From Phaeobacter piscinae (GTDB taxonomy: Bacteria; Pseudomonadota; Alphaproteobacteria; Rhodobacterales; Rhodobacteraceae), in assembly GCF_002407245.1 (NCBI RefSeq), contig NZ_CP010681.1, positions 1,984,001 to 2,048,000 on the forward strand: a stretch of 64,000 bases of DNA, given 5' to 3'. The position numbers were made by a program, and so were the translations under genes. Shown here piece after piece: positions 36,413 through 44,761 of this stretch. How positions within the stretch are numbered: the first letter of the stretch is position 1; each line of letters begins with the position of its first letter. Below the pieces are notes generated by a model. The model searched no databases. It saw nothing but the letters and a program-made list of their open reading frames with translations, and was not told the origin of the DNA.

Positions 36413-37066
36413 ATGGAGCCTCTCTTGAAGCCACTTAGCGACGTCCAAAACAGTGCCTTCATGGCCATCGCCCCCTGCCGTGCCGCGTCTTTGGCGCTGG
36501 TGGTTCTGGCCAATGAAGACAGCCAACACGCCCCAGACACTATGAAGGAGCTGCTGGATCAGTCGGTACAGCGGATCAGGGCCGCTTATGAGATGTTGAC
36601 TGCAGGGCTCGACAAACTGCTGGCGGAAAGTGAACATGAATTGCCGGCTGATCTTGGCGCGCAGCGCAGAAAGTCCATCGAAGCACTGGAGCCTTTTGCC
36701 GAAATTCTAAGCACACAATCCGACGGCACGATCCTGAAGCGTGTACGCGAGATGCCCTCGCTCACCGCGCAGGCGCTCTACAAGGTCGAGCCGATTGTCT
36801 CGCAGTTCCTGATCGACATGACCAAAAACATGTTTGAGGCGCAGAAATCCCGCGACAGCGCCCGCGACGAGGGGATGCGTGATGCGATTGAAAATGCTGA
36901 AACGGTAGGCCGTCATATTCAGCTGATTGCCTTCAATGCCTCGATCGAGGCGGCGCGCATTGGCGACCAAGGCAAGGGGTTTGCAGTGATCGCGTCGGAA
37001 ATCCGCAACCTCTCGGGACGCACGCAGACATTGCTCGACACGATGTCAGGCTATCTGCGCGCCTGA
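36413..37066 (+). CDS. Short soluble MCP-like protein
   Basis: 217 residues without membrane helices. The C-terminal third is the hairpin tip of methyl-accepting chemotaxis proteins: IQLIAFNASIEAARIGDQ, then GKGFAVIASEIRNLSGRTQT, the CheA/CheW contact region. The protein stops soon after, so the long descending coiled coil is missing. The N-terminal 130 residues are helical without a recognised sensor. The ATG at 36413 has no ribosome site; a TTG at 36425 with GGAG seven bases before it may be the true start. It is transcribed alone. Confidence 0.78.
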   Translation: MEPLLKPLSDVQNSAFMAIAPCRAASLALVVLANEDSQHAPDTMKELLDQSVQRIRAAYEMLTAGLDKLLAESEHELPADLGAQRRKSIEALEPFAEILSTQSDGTILKRVREMPSLTAQALYKVEPIVSQFLIDMTKNMFEAQKSRDSARDEGMRDAIENAETVGRHIQLIAFNASIEAARIGDQGKGFAVIASEIRNLSGRTQTLLDTMSGYLRA

Positions 37067-37081
37067 CCCCTCGCGATGACA

Positions 37082-37122
37082 GAACCAGCCCCGGCGCGAC
37101 GCCGGGGCTGGTTCTTGTTTTC
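37082..37122 (+). terminator. Intrinsic terminator after the MCP-like gene
   Basis: A 15-pair perfect stem: GAACCAGCCCCGGCG at 37082-37096 with CGCCGGGGCTGGTTC at 37100-37114, 3-base loop, then TTGTTTT. Confidence 0.92.
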
Positions 37123-37133
37123 CAATGGCGGGA

Positions 37134-37922
37134 TTATCCCGCAGCAGCCACCGCCCGTTTGGTGATCACCCCAACCAGATGCGCGCGGTAGGCCTTGGTG
37201 CCATGCAGATCGCCGATCATCCCGTCCGGATCCACACCGAGGCCCTCAATGGCATCGGGGGAGAAATTCGCCGATAGCGCCGCCTCTGCCGCGCTCCAGC
37301 GGAAGACACCTTCCTCGGAGGCACCGGTCACGGCCACGCGCACAGCGTCGGCAAAGCGCGCGACAAACACCCCAACAAGCGCAAAGCGTGAGGCGGGCTG
37401 GACAAATTTCTCATAATGGGCCGCCTGTGGCACCGGTAGGCGGATATTGGTGATGATCTCCCCCTCTTCCAGCGCGGTGGTGAACAACCCCTGAAAATAC
37501 TCATCCGCCGCAATTTCGCGGCTGTTGGTCACGATGGTGGCACCGCTGGCGAGTGCTGCCGCCGGGTAGCAGGCTGACGGGTCGTTATTGGCGAGCGAGC
37601 CGCCAATGGTGCCCCGGTTGCGCACCGCCGGATCGCCGATCTGCCCCGCCAGCGCCGACAGGGCGGGGTAGCTGTCAGCGGTGGCGGCTTCGACCTCGCC
37701 GTGGGTGGTGGCGCCGCCAATGGCCAGCCCGTCGCCATCCGGGCAGACGCCCCGCATCTCGGCAATGCCGCTGAGGCTCACCAATGTGCTGGGCATCGCC
37801 AGACGCTGTTTCAGCGTTGGGATCAGGGTCTGCCCCCCACCAAGCGCCTGCGCGTCCTCCGCGCCCAGGGCCTTCACCGCATCCGCGATGGTCGAGGGCT
37901 TCTCGAACTCGAATTCATACAT
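37134..37922 (-). CDS. coxM: Molybdenum hydroxylase FAD subunit (CoxM type)
   Basis: 262 residues of the FAD-binding medium subunit: GGGQTLIPTLKQRLA for pyrophosphate and RNRGTIGGSLANNDPS for flavin, then the CO-dehydrogenase C-domain. It passes electrons from the [2Fe-2S] small subunit to the acceptor. Last of the S-L-M set, separated from coxL by 86 bases that hold a spacer repeat and hairpin. See coxL for the doubt about the substrate. Confidence 0.93.
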   Translation of the reverse strand: MYEFEFEKPSTIADAVKALGAEDAQALGGGQTLIPTLKQRLAMPSTLVSLSGIAEMRGVCPDGDGLAIGGATTHGEVEAATADSYPALSALAGQIGDPAVRNRGTIGGSLANNDPSACYPAAALASGATIVTNSREIAADEYFQGLFTTALEEGEIITNIRLPVPQAAHYEKFVQPASRFALVGVFVARFADAVRVAVTGASEEGVFRWSAAEAALSANFSPDAIEGLGVDPDGMIGDLHGTKAYRAHLVGVITKRAVAAAG

Positions 37923-37955
37923 GTCGTATCCTTTCCGAAAACCGGCTGACCGGCT

Positions 37956-38002
37956 GTCATCTTTCCGAAAATACTCCGGGGGTATGGGGGCAGCGCCCCC
38001 AT
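37956..38002 (-). repeat. GGAGTATTT spacer repeat with GGGGGC hairpin
   Basis: GTCATCTTTCCGAAAATACT at 37956-37975, then CCGGGG, and the perfect hairpin ATGGGGGC-AGC-GCCCCCAT at 37984-38002. The same order, repeat then hairpin with AGC loop, occurs at 26306-26386. It lies inside the cox operon, just before coxM. Confidence 0.75.
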
Positions 38003-38008
38003 GAACCC

Positions 38009-40372
38009 TTAGCCATTCATCGCCGCCCAGACCCGTGCGGGGCTCAGGGGCATGTCGATATGGGTGACATCCTTGCCGGCCGATTGCAGCGCATCCACCA
38101 CGGCGTTGACCACCGCAGGCGGGGTGCCGATGGCGCCCGCCTCGCCGCAGCCCTTCACGCCCAATGGGTTATGCGTGCAGGGCGTCTGACAGGAATGATC
38201 GACGGTGTAGAACGGCAGATCATCGGCGCGGGGCATGGCGTAATCCATGAAGGACGCCGACAGCAGCTGTCCGTCGTCATCATAGACGCACCCCTCCAAG
38301 AGCGCCTGACCGATACCCTGACCAATGCCACCATGGACCTGGCCGTCGACAATCATCGGGTTGACGATATTGCCAAAGTCATCCGCCGCGGCAAAGCTCT
38401 CGATACTGACCTTGCCCGTGTCGGGATCCACCTCTACCTCGCAGGCATAGGCGCCTGACGGGTAGGTGAAGTTCGCCGGATCGTAAAAAGCGGTTTCCTC
38501 CAACCCCGGTTCGATATCCTCCAGCGGGTAATTATGCGGCACATAGGCCGCAAGGGTCACATCACCCCAGGCCAGCGATTTATCAGTGCCGGCAACAGTG
38601 AACTGGCCGTCCTTCAGCTCGATATCCGCATCCGAGGCCTCCAGGATATGGGCTGCGATTTTCTTCGCCTTGGCGATGATCTTCTCGGTGGCGCGCACCA
38701 TGGCAGAGCCGCCGACCGCCAGCGAGCGCGAGCCATAGGTGCCCATGCCCATCGGAGCCTTGTCGGTATCGCCATGTTCGATTTCGACCATATCCTCCGG
38801 GATGCCGATCATATCGGCGATCACCTGCGGGAAGGACGTCTCATGCCCCTGCCCATGGCTGTGACTGCCGGTCATGACGACGATACCGCCAGTGGCATTC
38901 ACCCGCACCGTCGCACTTTCATAGAGACCAGCACGGGCCCCCAGCTGCCCCACGAGGTTCGACGGCGCAATGCCGCAGGCCTCGATATAGCAGTTGACGC
39001 CAAGCCCGCGCAGCTTGCCCTTGGCCTCGCTGGCGGCGCGGCGTGCATCAAAACCGCTGAGATCAGCAATCTCTTCCAGCTTGTCCATGGTCGCCACATA
39101 GTCGCCGGTGTCATATTCCACCGCAACCGGCGTCGCGTAGGGGAATTCGGTGATAAAGTTCTGGCGGCGCAATGCAATCGGGTCAACACCCAGCTCGCGC
39201 GCGGCCTTATCAATGACCCGCTCCAGCTGATAGGTCGCTTCCGGCCGGCCAGCGCCACGATAGGCATCAACAGCAACGGTATTGGTGAACACCGCCTTCA
39301 CATTCACGTAGATCAGCGGCGTTTTGTAATTGCCGGCCATCAGGGTGCCATGCAGCCAGGTCGGGACCGAGGGTGCAAAGGTCGACAGATACGCGCCCAT
39401 ATTTGCATAGGTTTCCGTGCGCAGCGCGGTGAAGTTGTTGTCCGCGTCCAGCGCCAGCTCAATCTTTGTCACATGATCGCGGCCATGGGCGTCCGACATA
39501 AACGCCTCGGACCGCGAGGAGGTCCATTTCACCGCGCGATTGAGGGCCTTGGCGGCAAAGGTGCAGAAGGCCTCTTCGGCGTAGTGGAAGATCTTGGAGC
39601 CAAAACCGCCCCCCACATCCGGGGCCACAACGCGCAGTTTATGCTCCGGGATGCCCAGCACAAAGGCGCCCATCAGAAGGCGGATCACATGCGGGTTCTG
39701 CGAGGTGGTATAAAGCGTGCTGTCGCCAGTGGCGCGGTTGAAATCCCCCACCGCGACGCGCGGCTCCATCGGGTTTGCGACCAGACGGTTGTTGACCAGT
39801 TCCAGCGTGGTGACATGAGCCGCATCCTTGATGGCCTTGTCCACGGCATCGCGGTTTTCCTCAACAAATCCCCAGTCATAGCAGAGGTTGGAGGTCAGAT
39901 CGTCATGCACCTTTGTGGCGCCATCCTTGACCGCTTCTTTCATGTTGATGACCGCTGGCAGGTCCTCGATCTCAACGGCGATAGCCTCTGCGGCGTCGCG
40001 CGCCTGCTCGGCCGTTTCGGCAACAACGGCAGCGATGGGATCGCCGACATGGCGCACTTTGCCTTGGGCCAGAACCGGATGAGCCGGCTCCTGCATCACC
40101 TCGCCGTGACGGTCGGTCACCTGCCAGCCGCAGGGCAGCCCGCCGACACCTTCAAAATCTGCGCCGGTAAAAATCCGCACCACGCCGGGCATGGCGGCGG
40201 CATCAGCGGTGTCAACCGAGGTCAGCCGACCATGGGCCACATCCGAGCGCAGGAAATGCACATAGGCCTGGCCGTTCAGGTTAATGTCATCTGTGTAATT
40301 ACCGGTTCCGGTCAGGAACCGCACGTCTTCGCGCCGTTTTGGGCTGGCGCCGATGCCGCTATCCTTTGGCAT
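38009..40372 (-). CDS. coxL: Molybdenum hydroxylase large subunit, form II CoxL
   Basis: 787 residues of the xanthine-oxidase family with molybdenum cofactor domains. The active-site loop reads AYRGAGR (in [15 protein letters not shown]) instead of the cysteine-bearing AYxCSFR of true aerobic CO dehydrogenase, so this is form II, whose substrate is debated. The other cofactor motifs GGGFGSK and GQGHET and the catalytic Glu in [10 protein letters not shown] are present. The start at 40372 ([10 protein letters not shown]) follows GGGAGGAG; an upstream ATG at 40483 adds 37 unrelated residues. Middle gene of coxS-coxL-coxM. Confidence 0.93.
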   Translation of the reverse strand: MPKDSGIGASPKRREDVRFLTGTGNYTDDINLNGQAYVHFLRSDVAHGRLTSVDTADAAAMPGVVRIFTGADFEGVGGLPCGWQVTDRHGEVMQEPAHPVLAQGKVRHVGDPIAAVVAETAEQARDAAEAIAVEIEDLPAVINMKEAVKDGATKVHDDLTSNLCYDWGFVEENRDAVDKAIKDAAHVTTLELVNNRLVANPMEPRVAVGDFNRATGDSTLYTTSQNPHVIRLLMGAFVLGIPEHKLRVVAPDVGGGFGSKIFHYAEEAFCTFAAKALNRAVKWTSSRSEAFMSDAHGRDHVTKIELALDADNNFTALRTETYANMGAYLSTFAPSVPTWLHGTLMAGNYKTPLIYVNVKAVFTNTVAVDAYRGAGRPEATYQLERVIDKAARELGVDPIALRRQNFITEFPYATPVAVEYDTGDYVATMDKLEEIADLSGFDARRAASEAKGKLRGLGVNCYIEACGIAPSNLVGQLGARAGLYESATVRVNATGGIVVMTGSHSHGQGHETSFPQVIADMIGIPEDMVEIEHGDTDKAPMGMGTYGSRSLAVGGSAMVRATEKIIAKAKKIAAHILEASDADIELKDGQFTVAGTDKSLAWGDVTLAAYVPHNYPLEDIEPGLEETAFYDPANFTYPSGAYACEVEVDPDTGKVSIESFAAADDFGNIVNPMIVDGQVHGGIGQGIGQALLEGCVYDDDGQLLSASFMDYAMPRADDLPFYTVDHSCQTPCTHNPLGVKGCGEAGAIGTPPAVVNAVVDALQSAGKDVTHIDMPLSPARVWAAMNG

Positions 40373-40525
40373 TGTCCAAATCTCCTCCCTGGACGGCCTG
40401 CACGCGGCAGACCTCTTGGTCATGCTTTGGTTCTGAACTGGGTCGCCTGTGCGACCTCCGTGCCCGCCTGTCTTCCCGGCCACAGTGCTGTGGCCTCCCT
40501 TTGAGGCGGGGTCTGGGGGCTGGCG

Positions 40526-41011
40526 CTATTCTGCCGCGACGGCAGAGACGTCCTGACCCGAAGCCGCCATGATCGCCTTGACGATATTGTGGTAGCCGGT
40601 GCAGCGGCACAGGTTGCCCTCAAGGTATTCGCGGATTTCCTGTTCGCTGGGCGTTGGATTGTCCTTCAACAGCGCTGCCGCAGACATCACCATGCCCGGC
40701 GTGCAGAAGCCGCATTGCAGCCCGTGATGATCCTGAAACGCCTGCTGGATTGTGTTCAAGGTGCCATCCGGGGCGGCTTGCCCCTCGATCGTGGCAACCT
40801 CTGCGCCGTCAGCCTCTGCCGCCAGCATGGTGCATGATTTCACCGCCTTGCCATCGACATGCACAACACAGGCGCCGCATTGGCTGGTGTCGCAGCCGAC
40901 ATGGGTGCCGGTCAGGCCCAATTCCTCTCGCAGGAAACCGGACAGCAACATGCGCCCCTCGACCTCTCCGCTGGCAGTCCGACCGTTTACGGTCATTGTG
41001 ACTTTCACCAT
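40526..41011 (-). CDS. coxS: Molybdenum hydroxylase [2Fe-2S] subunit (CoxS type)
   Basis: 161 residues with two clusters: plant-type ferredoxin domain with [16 protein letters not shown] and the later Cys in VKSC, and the four-helix domain with CGFCTPGMV and [11 protein letters not shown]. First gene of the enzyme operon. ATG 41011 follows GGAG; a TTG one codon earlier is also possible. Confidence 0.94.
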   Translation of the reverse strand: MVKVTMTVNGRTASGEVEGRMLLSGFLREELGLTGTHVGCDTSQCGACVVHVDGKAVKSCTMLAAEADGAEVATIEGQAAPDGTLNTIQQAFQDHHGLQCGFCTPGMVMSAAALLKDNPTPSEQEIREYLEGNLCRCTGYHNIVKAIMAASGQDVSAVAAE

Positions 41012-41129
41012 CAACTCCTCCCTTGGCTCGCGTAAACTCGCTGGCAGAAGTTAAGCACGGCGCAACAGCCGACGCGAAGCATTATTCGCAGGGCTTGGAC
41101 TAAAGTCGCAGGGCGACGCCAGACCTCGC

Positions 41130-42134
41130 TCAGACGTCGCTGCGACGTGGGCGGGGCCGTGTGGGGATTTCTTTGAGGAGGCCACCAACCCCCATGGCGG
41201 CGATATCTGCGCTGCTCACATCGATCCCGCAGACCAGCCGTTCCAGCACCCAATCGGCGCCGTTCAAAGCAAGCGAGCGCGCACAGCCCGGCAAGCCAAG
41301 CACAGGACGCCCCGCCAGATCGCCCAGAAACAACAGATTGCCCGGATCCACCGGCATGCCAAAACGGGCGACCTCACCGCCAGCCGCCCGAAGCGCAGAA
41401 GGGGCCACATCCAGCGGATCCGAGGTGGCCGACCCGGTGAGGATCAGGATCAGATCGCTGTCTGCACCAACCGATTGCAGGGCGGTCGCCAGCTCTGCCT
41501 CGCGGTGCGCCACCACCTGCCGGGGGGCCATCGACATGCCGAACCGGTCAAGCCGCCCGATCATCGCGGCGCGCCCCTTGTCTGGCGGGGTTTCCGCGCT
41601 GATGCGGGTTTCGATCAAGGTGGCGCGGCGCAGCTGAGGTGGGATCAGACGGATCGCCCCGGCCACATCGCAGGTGGCGGCTGCAAGCGCGGCCTCCTCC
41701 ACCGCGTAGGAGATGATCTTGGCCGTGGCCACCATACCGCCCGCATCTGCCCGGTGATAATCGGACACAGTCGCCAGCGTGATCATTGGATCGACCGCAT
41801 TCAACGCGTTGATCCGCGCAGCATCGACCCGAATCAAACCGGGGCCAAGCGCATGGAGGTTGACCCGCCCTGCCCCGGCACCAGAGATCCGCAGACCCAG
41901 GGCTGCGGCGTCGGGCAGCAGCGCCTCTGCCAACATCTCTGCCGCGCGATCCTCGTGGATATCGCCGGGTTCCAGCTGCGCCACGGTCAGCTGACGATGC
42001 CCAACGGCGGCAAGATCGGCAAGATCCTGCGCCGCCAGTCGGGTGCCCTTGGCGATACGATGCTCCGCGCCCTGCAGGGAATGCGCCAGATAGCAGCCCG
42101 CCGCCTCATTCAGGGGCACTGCACCAAAGATCAT
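41130..42134 (-). CDS. MoeA/MogA-like molybdopterin-binding protein
   Basis: 334 residues. The middle and C-terminal parts carry the MoCF-biosynthesis fold: LILILTGSATSDPLDVAPSA and VLGLPGCARSLALNGADWVL. The N-terminal part resembles MoeA domain 1-2 sequence only loosely. It overlaps the XdhC-like gene by ATGA and precedes coxSLM, so a role in inserting or tailoring the molybdenum cofactor of that enzyme is likely. A 118-base gap separates it from coxS. Confidence 0.82.
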   Translation of the reverse strand: MIFGAVPLNEAAGCYLAHSLQGAEHRIAKGTRLAAQDLADLAAVGHRQLTVAQLEPGDIHEDRAAEMLAEALLPDAAALGLRISGAGAGRVNLHALGPGLIRVDAARINALNAVDPMITLATVSDYHRADAGGMVATAKIISYAVEEAALAAATCDVAGAIRLIPPQLRRATLIETRISAETPPDKGRAAMIGRLDRFGMSMAPRQVVAHREAELATALQSVGADSDLILILTGSATSDPLDVAPSALRAAGGEVARFGMPVDPGNLLFLGDLAGRPVLGLPGCARSLALNGADWVLERLVCGIDVSSADIAAMGVGGLLKEIPTRPRPRRSDV

Positions 42135-43141
42135 GACCTGCGTCCGCGCAGCACGGCCGTCATCTCGGCAATAATGGACACAGCGATTTCAGCTGGCCCA
42201 GCTGCGCCGATATCAAGCCCGATGGGGCCATGGATGCGCTCAATGGCGGCTGCGTCAAACCCGGCCCCCTGCATCCGCGCGACCCGTTTGGCATGGGTGC
42301 GGGTTGATCCCAGCGCACCGATGTAAAAACACTCAGAGCGCAGAGCGGCCTCCAGCGCGGGGTCGTCGATTTTCGGGTCATGGGTGAGCAGCACAACAGC
42401 GGTGCGGGCATCAAGGCCGAGGAACGCAATCGCCTCATCCGGCCAATCCTCCACCAAGCTCTCCCCCGGGAAGCGTTCAGCGGAGGCAAAGACCGCGCGC
42501 GGGTCGATAATCACGGGGTCATAGCCCGCAATGCGCGCCATCGGCACCAGAGCCTGTGCGATATGCACCGCGCCGACCACAATCAACCGCAGGGGTGGAT
42601 TATGCACCGCTACGAAGGTCGTGCCGTCCGCCTCGGTCCCTGATTGGTCCATGCGTTTGCGATCAGTATAGCCCTCCGCGTCCAGATGCCCCGCGCCACT
42701 GTCAAGGTCCACCACATAAGACACCGCGCGTCGCTCGGCGCGGGCGGCGACCAGATCGGTCAATGTGCCCTCGGCCAGCGTGCCGCCGATGGGTTCAACC
42801 AGAATGCGGATGGTGCCGCCACAGGCCAGCCCGACGGCAAAGGCATCTTCGTCGCTGACGCCAAATTCCAAGAGCCGGTGACACCCGTCGGCAATCGCCT
42901 CCTGCGCGGCAAGGATCACCGCACCTTCGACACAGCCGCCTGAAACGGAGCCTTCGATCCGGCCATCGCTGGCGACCGCCAGTTGGGACCCGGTGCGGCG
43001 TGGGGCGGATCCCCATGTCTCCACCACCGTGGCCAGTGCTGCACTCCGGCCGCCTTGCTGGCCACTGCCCTTGGCTGCACGGTGCCAGTCGAGCGCCGTT
43101 TCAGGAATGTTATCAAAGCGCTGCAATCCGGGTGCCGACAT
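42131..43141 (-). CDS. XdhC/CoxF-like cofactor maturation protein
   Basis: 336 residues. N-terminal XdhC domain (GSAPRRTGSQLAV, SVSGGCVEGAV) and C-terminal Rossmann domain (LIVVGAVHIAQALVPMA; the usual second Gly is Val). The family binds molybdenum cofactor, protects it and adds the sulfido ligand. The start at 43141 (MSAPGLQRFD) follows AGAGG; an ATG at 43183 is in poorer sequence. First gene of a five-gene block XdhC, MoeA-like, coxS, coxL, coxM, all on the minus strand. Confidence 0.88.
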   Translation of the reverse strand: MSAPGLQRFDNIPETALDWHRAAKGSGQQGGRSAALATVVETWGSAPRRTGSQLAVASDGRIEGSVSGGCVEGAVILAAQEAIADGCHRLLEFGVSDEDAFAVGLACGGTIRILVEPIGGTLAEGTLTDLVAARAERRAVSYVVDLDSGAGHLDAEGYTDRKRMDQSGTEADGTTFVAVHNPPLRLIVVGAVHIAQALVPMARIAGYDPVIIDPRAVFASAERFPGESLVEDWPDEAIAFLGLDARTAVVLLTHDPKIDDPALEAALRSECFYIGALGSTRTHAKRVARMQGAGFDAAAIERIHGPIGLDIGAAGPAEIAVSIIAEMTAVLRGRRS

Positions 43142-43350
43142 CTGAAACCTCTGGGTTGGGGCGGTCGCCGCGTGGTGGTCCATAACCGGACAAGGCCTGC
43201 CGCAGACAGGGCGGACAAAGCCGACGATAGACAGAACGGGCCGTGACCTGACGGGTTTAGTCTAGCGCCGGAGCGCAGCCAGCGGGATCAAAAACACGCG
43301 CGCGCCCTTGCGACTTTGGTCGCAGGATGGCGCGCGGGGTGTGCGTGGGA

Positions 43351-43911
43351 TCACTTCAGCTTGGACAGTTTATCCTGCAACTCGGCCAATTGGCGTTTGA
43401 TATCATCCAGCCCGTCGCCGTCCTCAGCGCTCTCTGCATCGCCGGATGATTGGCTCGCCGCAGGCCAGCCGCCGGAGAACCCACCGGCCATCGCCTTCAG
43501 AAAGGCTTCCTGCTGCGCCTTGATCGCCTCAAACCCCGGCATCTGTGCCATCGGGTTCATCGCATTCATATTCTCAACCATCTTGCTTTGGTTCTCGCGC
43601 AGCATCTCGAACGAGCTTTGCAGGAACTGCGGCATCACCCCGCCGCCCGGCACCATATAGCTGCGCACCAGATCGTTGAGCACATTCACCGGCAGGATAT
43701 TCTCGCCCCGGCTTTCGTGTTCGGCGATGATTTGCAACAGATACTGACGGGTCAGGTCATCACCTGTCTTGAGGTCGACAATCTGAACCTCGCGCCCCTC
43801 CCGGATGAAGCCGGCGATATCCTCCAGCGTGACATAGTCGCTGGTCTGCGTGTTATAGAGCCGCCGACTGGCATATCGTTTGATCAACAAGGGTTTATCC
43901 TGATCCGACAT
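43351..43911 (-). CDS. phaR: PHA synthesis regulator PhaR
   Basis: 186 residues. N-terminal PHB/PHA accumulation DNA-binding domain (KRYASRRLYNTQTSDYVTL and IVDLKTGDDLTRQYLLQII), then Met/Gln-rich middle that in the family senses the PHA granule, and a C-terminal coiled coil (IKRQLAELQDKLSKLK). It represses phasin and other PHA genes until granules titrate it away. Three CTGC-N3-GCAG sites near phaP and phaC/phaZ are likely targets. Confidence 0.95.
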   Translation of the reverse strand: MSDQDKPLLIKRYASRRLYNTQTSDYVTLEDIAGFIREGREVQIVDLKTGDDLTRQYLLQIIAEHESRGENILPVNVLNDLVRSYMVPGGGVMPQFLQSSFEMLRENQSKMVENMNAMNPMAQMPGFEAIKAQQEAFLKAMAGGFSGGWPAASQSSGDAESAEDGDGLDDIKRQLAELQDKLSKLK

Positions 43912-44093
43912 GTCACTTCTCCCCAGACATGATGCGTTGCAGCAAAGCCTATGCGAGCGCAGAACAAAAGGGAAGCGTTACGCCAAGCAGCGCAACAATT
44001 GATCGTCGGATCCAATAACCCGCCCACCCCGTTTCCGAAGCTGGGCTGCCGGCCCCCTCGCAAGCCCTGTTTGGGCAATCGAAATAGGACAAC

Positions 44094-44124
44094 GAAAAAG
44101 GGCAGGTCCGATGACCTGCCCCCT
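44094..44124 (-). terminator. Intrinsic terminator after phaP
   Basis: On the minus strand GGGCAGGTC pairs with GACCTGCCC around a 4-base loop, followed by TTTTTCG. Ends the phasin transcript before phaR. Confidence 0.9.
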
Positions 44125-44184
44125 TCAGTGCAAAGAGATTTTGTTGGGAGGAGTATAAAACCCCTTTGCAAATGCGCGCGGCGC

Positions 44185-44628
44185 TTACTTAGCGGCGGCT
44201 TTTTTCGCAGCGGAGGTCACGTCGTTGGTGGCCTTCTTCACAGCGGCGGACGCCTCTTCGGACATGTCCTTGCCAGCCGACATCAGCAGCTCAACGGTGT
44301 CCATCTGAACCTTTTTCGCAACTTCAGCAAAGGCGGCCATGTTCTCAGCAGCCACTTCAGCGGAGGCGGACGCGAAATCAGTTGCCGCTTTGGCGTAATC
44401 CGCAGGCTCAGCCTGTGCCTTGGAGACGTCGCTCAGCTTGGTCAGGGTTTCTTTGGCCCAGCTGTTGGAAATCTCGGCGGACTTCTCAGCGGCCTGCAGG
44501 GCAACATTGGACAGTTTTTCGTTCAGGGCTGCGGTGGTTTTGAACGCATCTTCCATCGCGGTTGTGTCAACCGGAAACGCACCCATCATGTCTTTCATCA
44601 TCGCGGTAAAATCTTGGGTCTTAGCCAT
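44185..44628 (-). CDS. phaP: Phasin PhaP
   Basis: 147 residues, wholly helical, Ala/Lys/Glu-rich, with a Lys/Ala C-terminal tail (AAKKAAAK), matching phasin_2 type granule-coating proteins. It covers polyhydroxyalkanoate granules and limits their size. Two PhaR-type palindromes lie 68 and 98 bases upstream. It starts MAKTQDFTAM after AGGAACC. Expression is probably high and granule-dependent. Confidence 0.93.
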   Translation of the reverse strand: MAKTQDFTAMMKDMMGAFPVDTTAMEDAFKTTAALNEKLSNVALQAAEKSAEISNSWAKETLTKLSDVSKAQAEPADYAKAATDFASASAEVAAENMAAFAEVAKKVQMDTVELLMSAGKDMSEEASAAVKKATNDVTSAAKKAAAK

Positions 44629-44695
44629 TGTACTGGTTCCTCTTGGTTACGCGGCCAGATCGTTCTGCCGCCTTCGCATGACCCCAATATTGTTT

Positions 44696-44706
44696 CTGCA
44701 CCGCAG
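44696..44706. promoter_or_regulatory. PhaR-type operator 1
   Basis: CTGCACCGCAG, an exact CTGC-N3-GCAG site, between phaP and phaC. Confidence 0.75.
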
Positions 44707-44725
44707 CATTTCAAGATTTTTATTG

Positions 44726-44736
44726 CTGCAATGCAG
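44726..44736. promoter_or_regulatory. PhaR-type operator 2
   Basis: CTGCAATGCAG, exact CTGC-N3-GCAG, 30 bases (about three helix turns) from operator 1. Confidence 0.75.
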
Positions 44737-44761
44737 AATATTTTTTGAGAACGACCTAAAA

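Noticed and set aside
38534..40504. Long plus-strand open frame opposite coxL
   Set aside because: Antisense shadow; His/Arg/Gly-rich without motifs.
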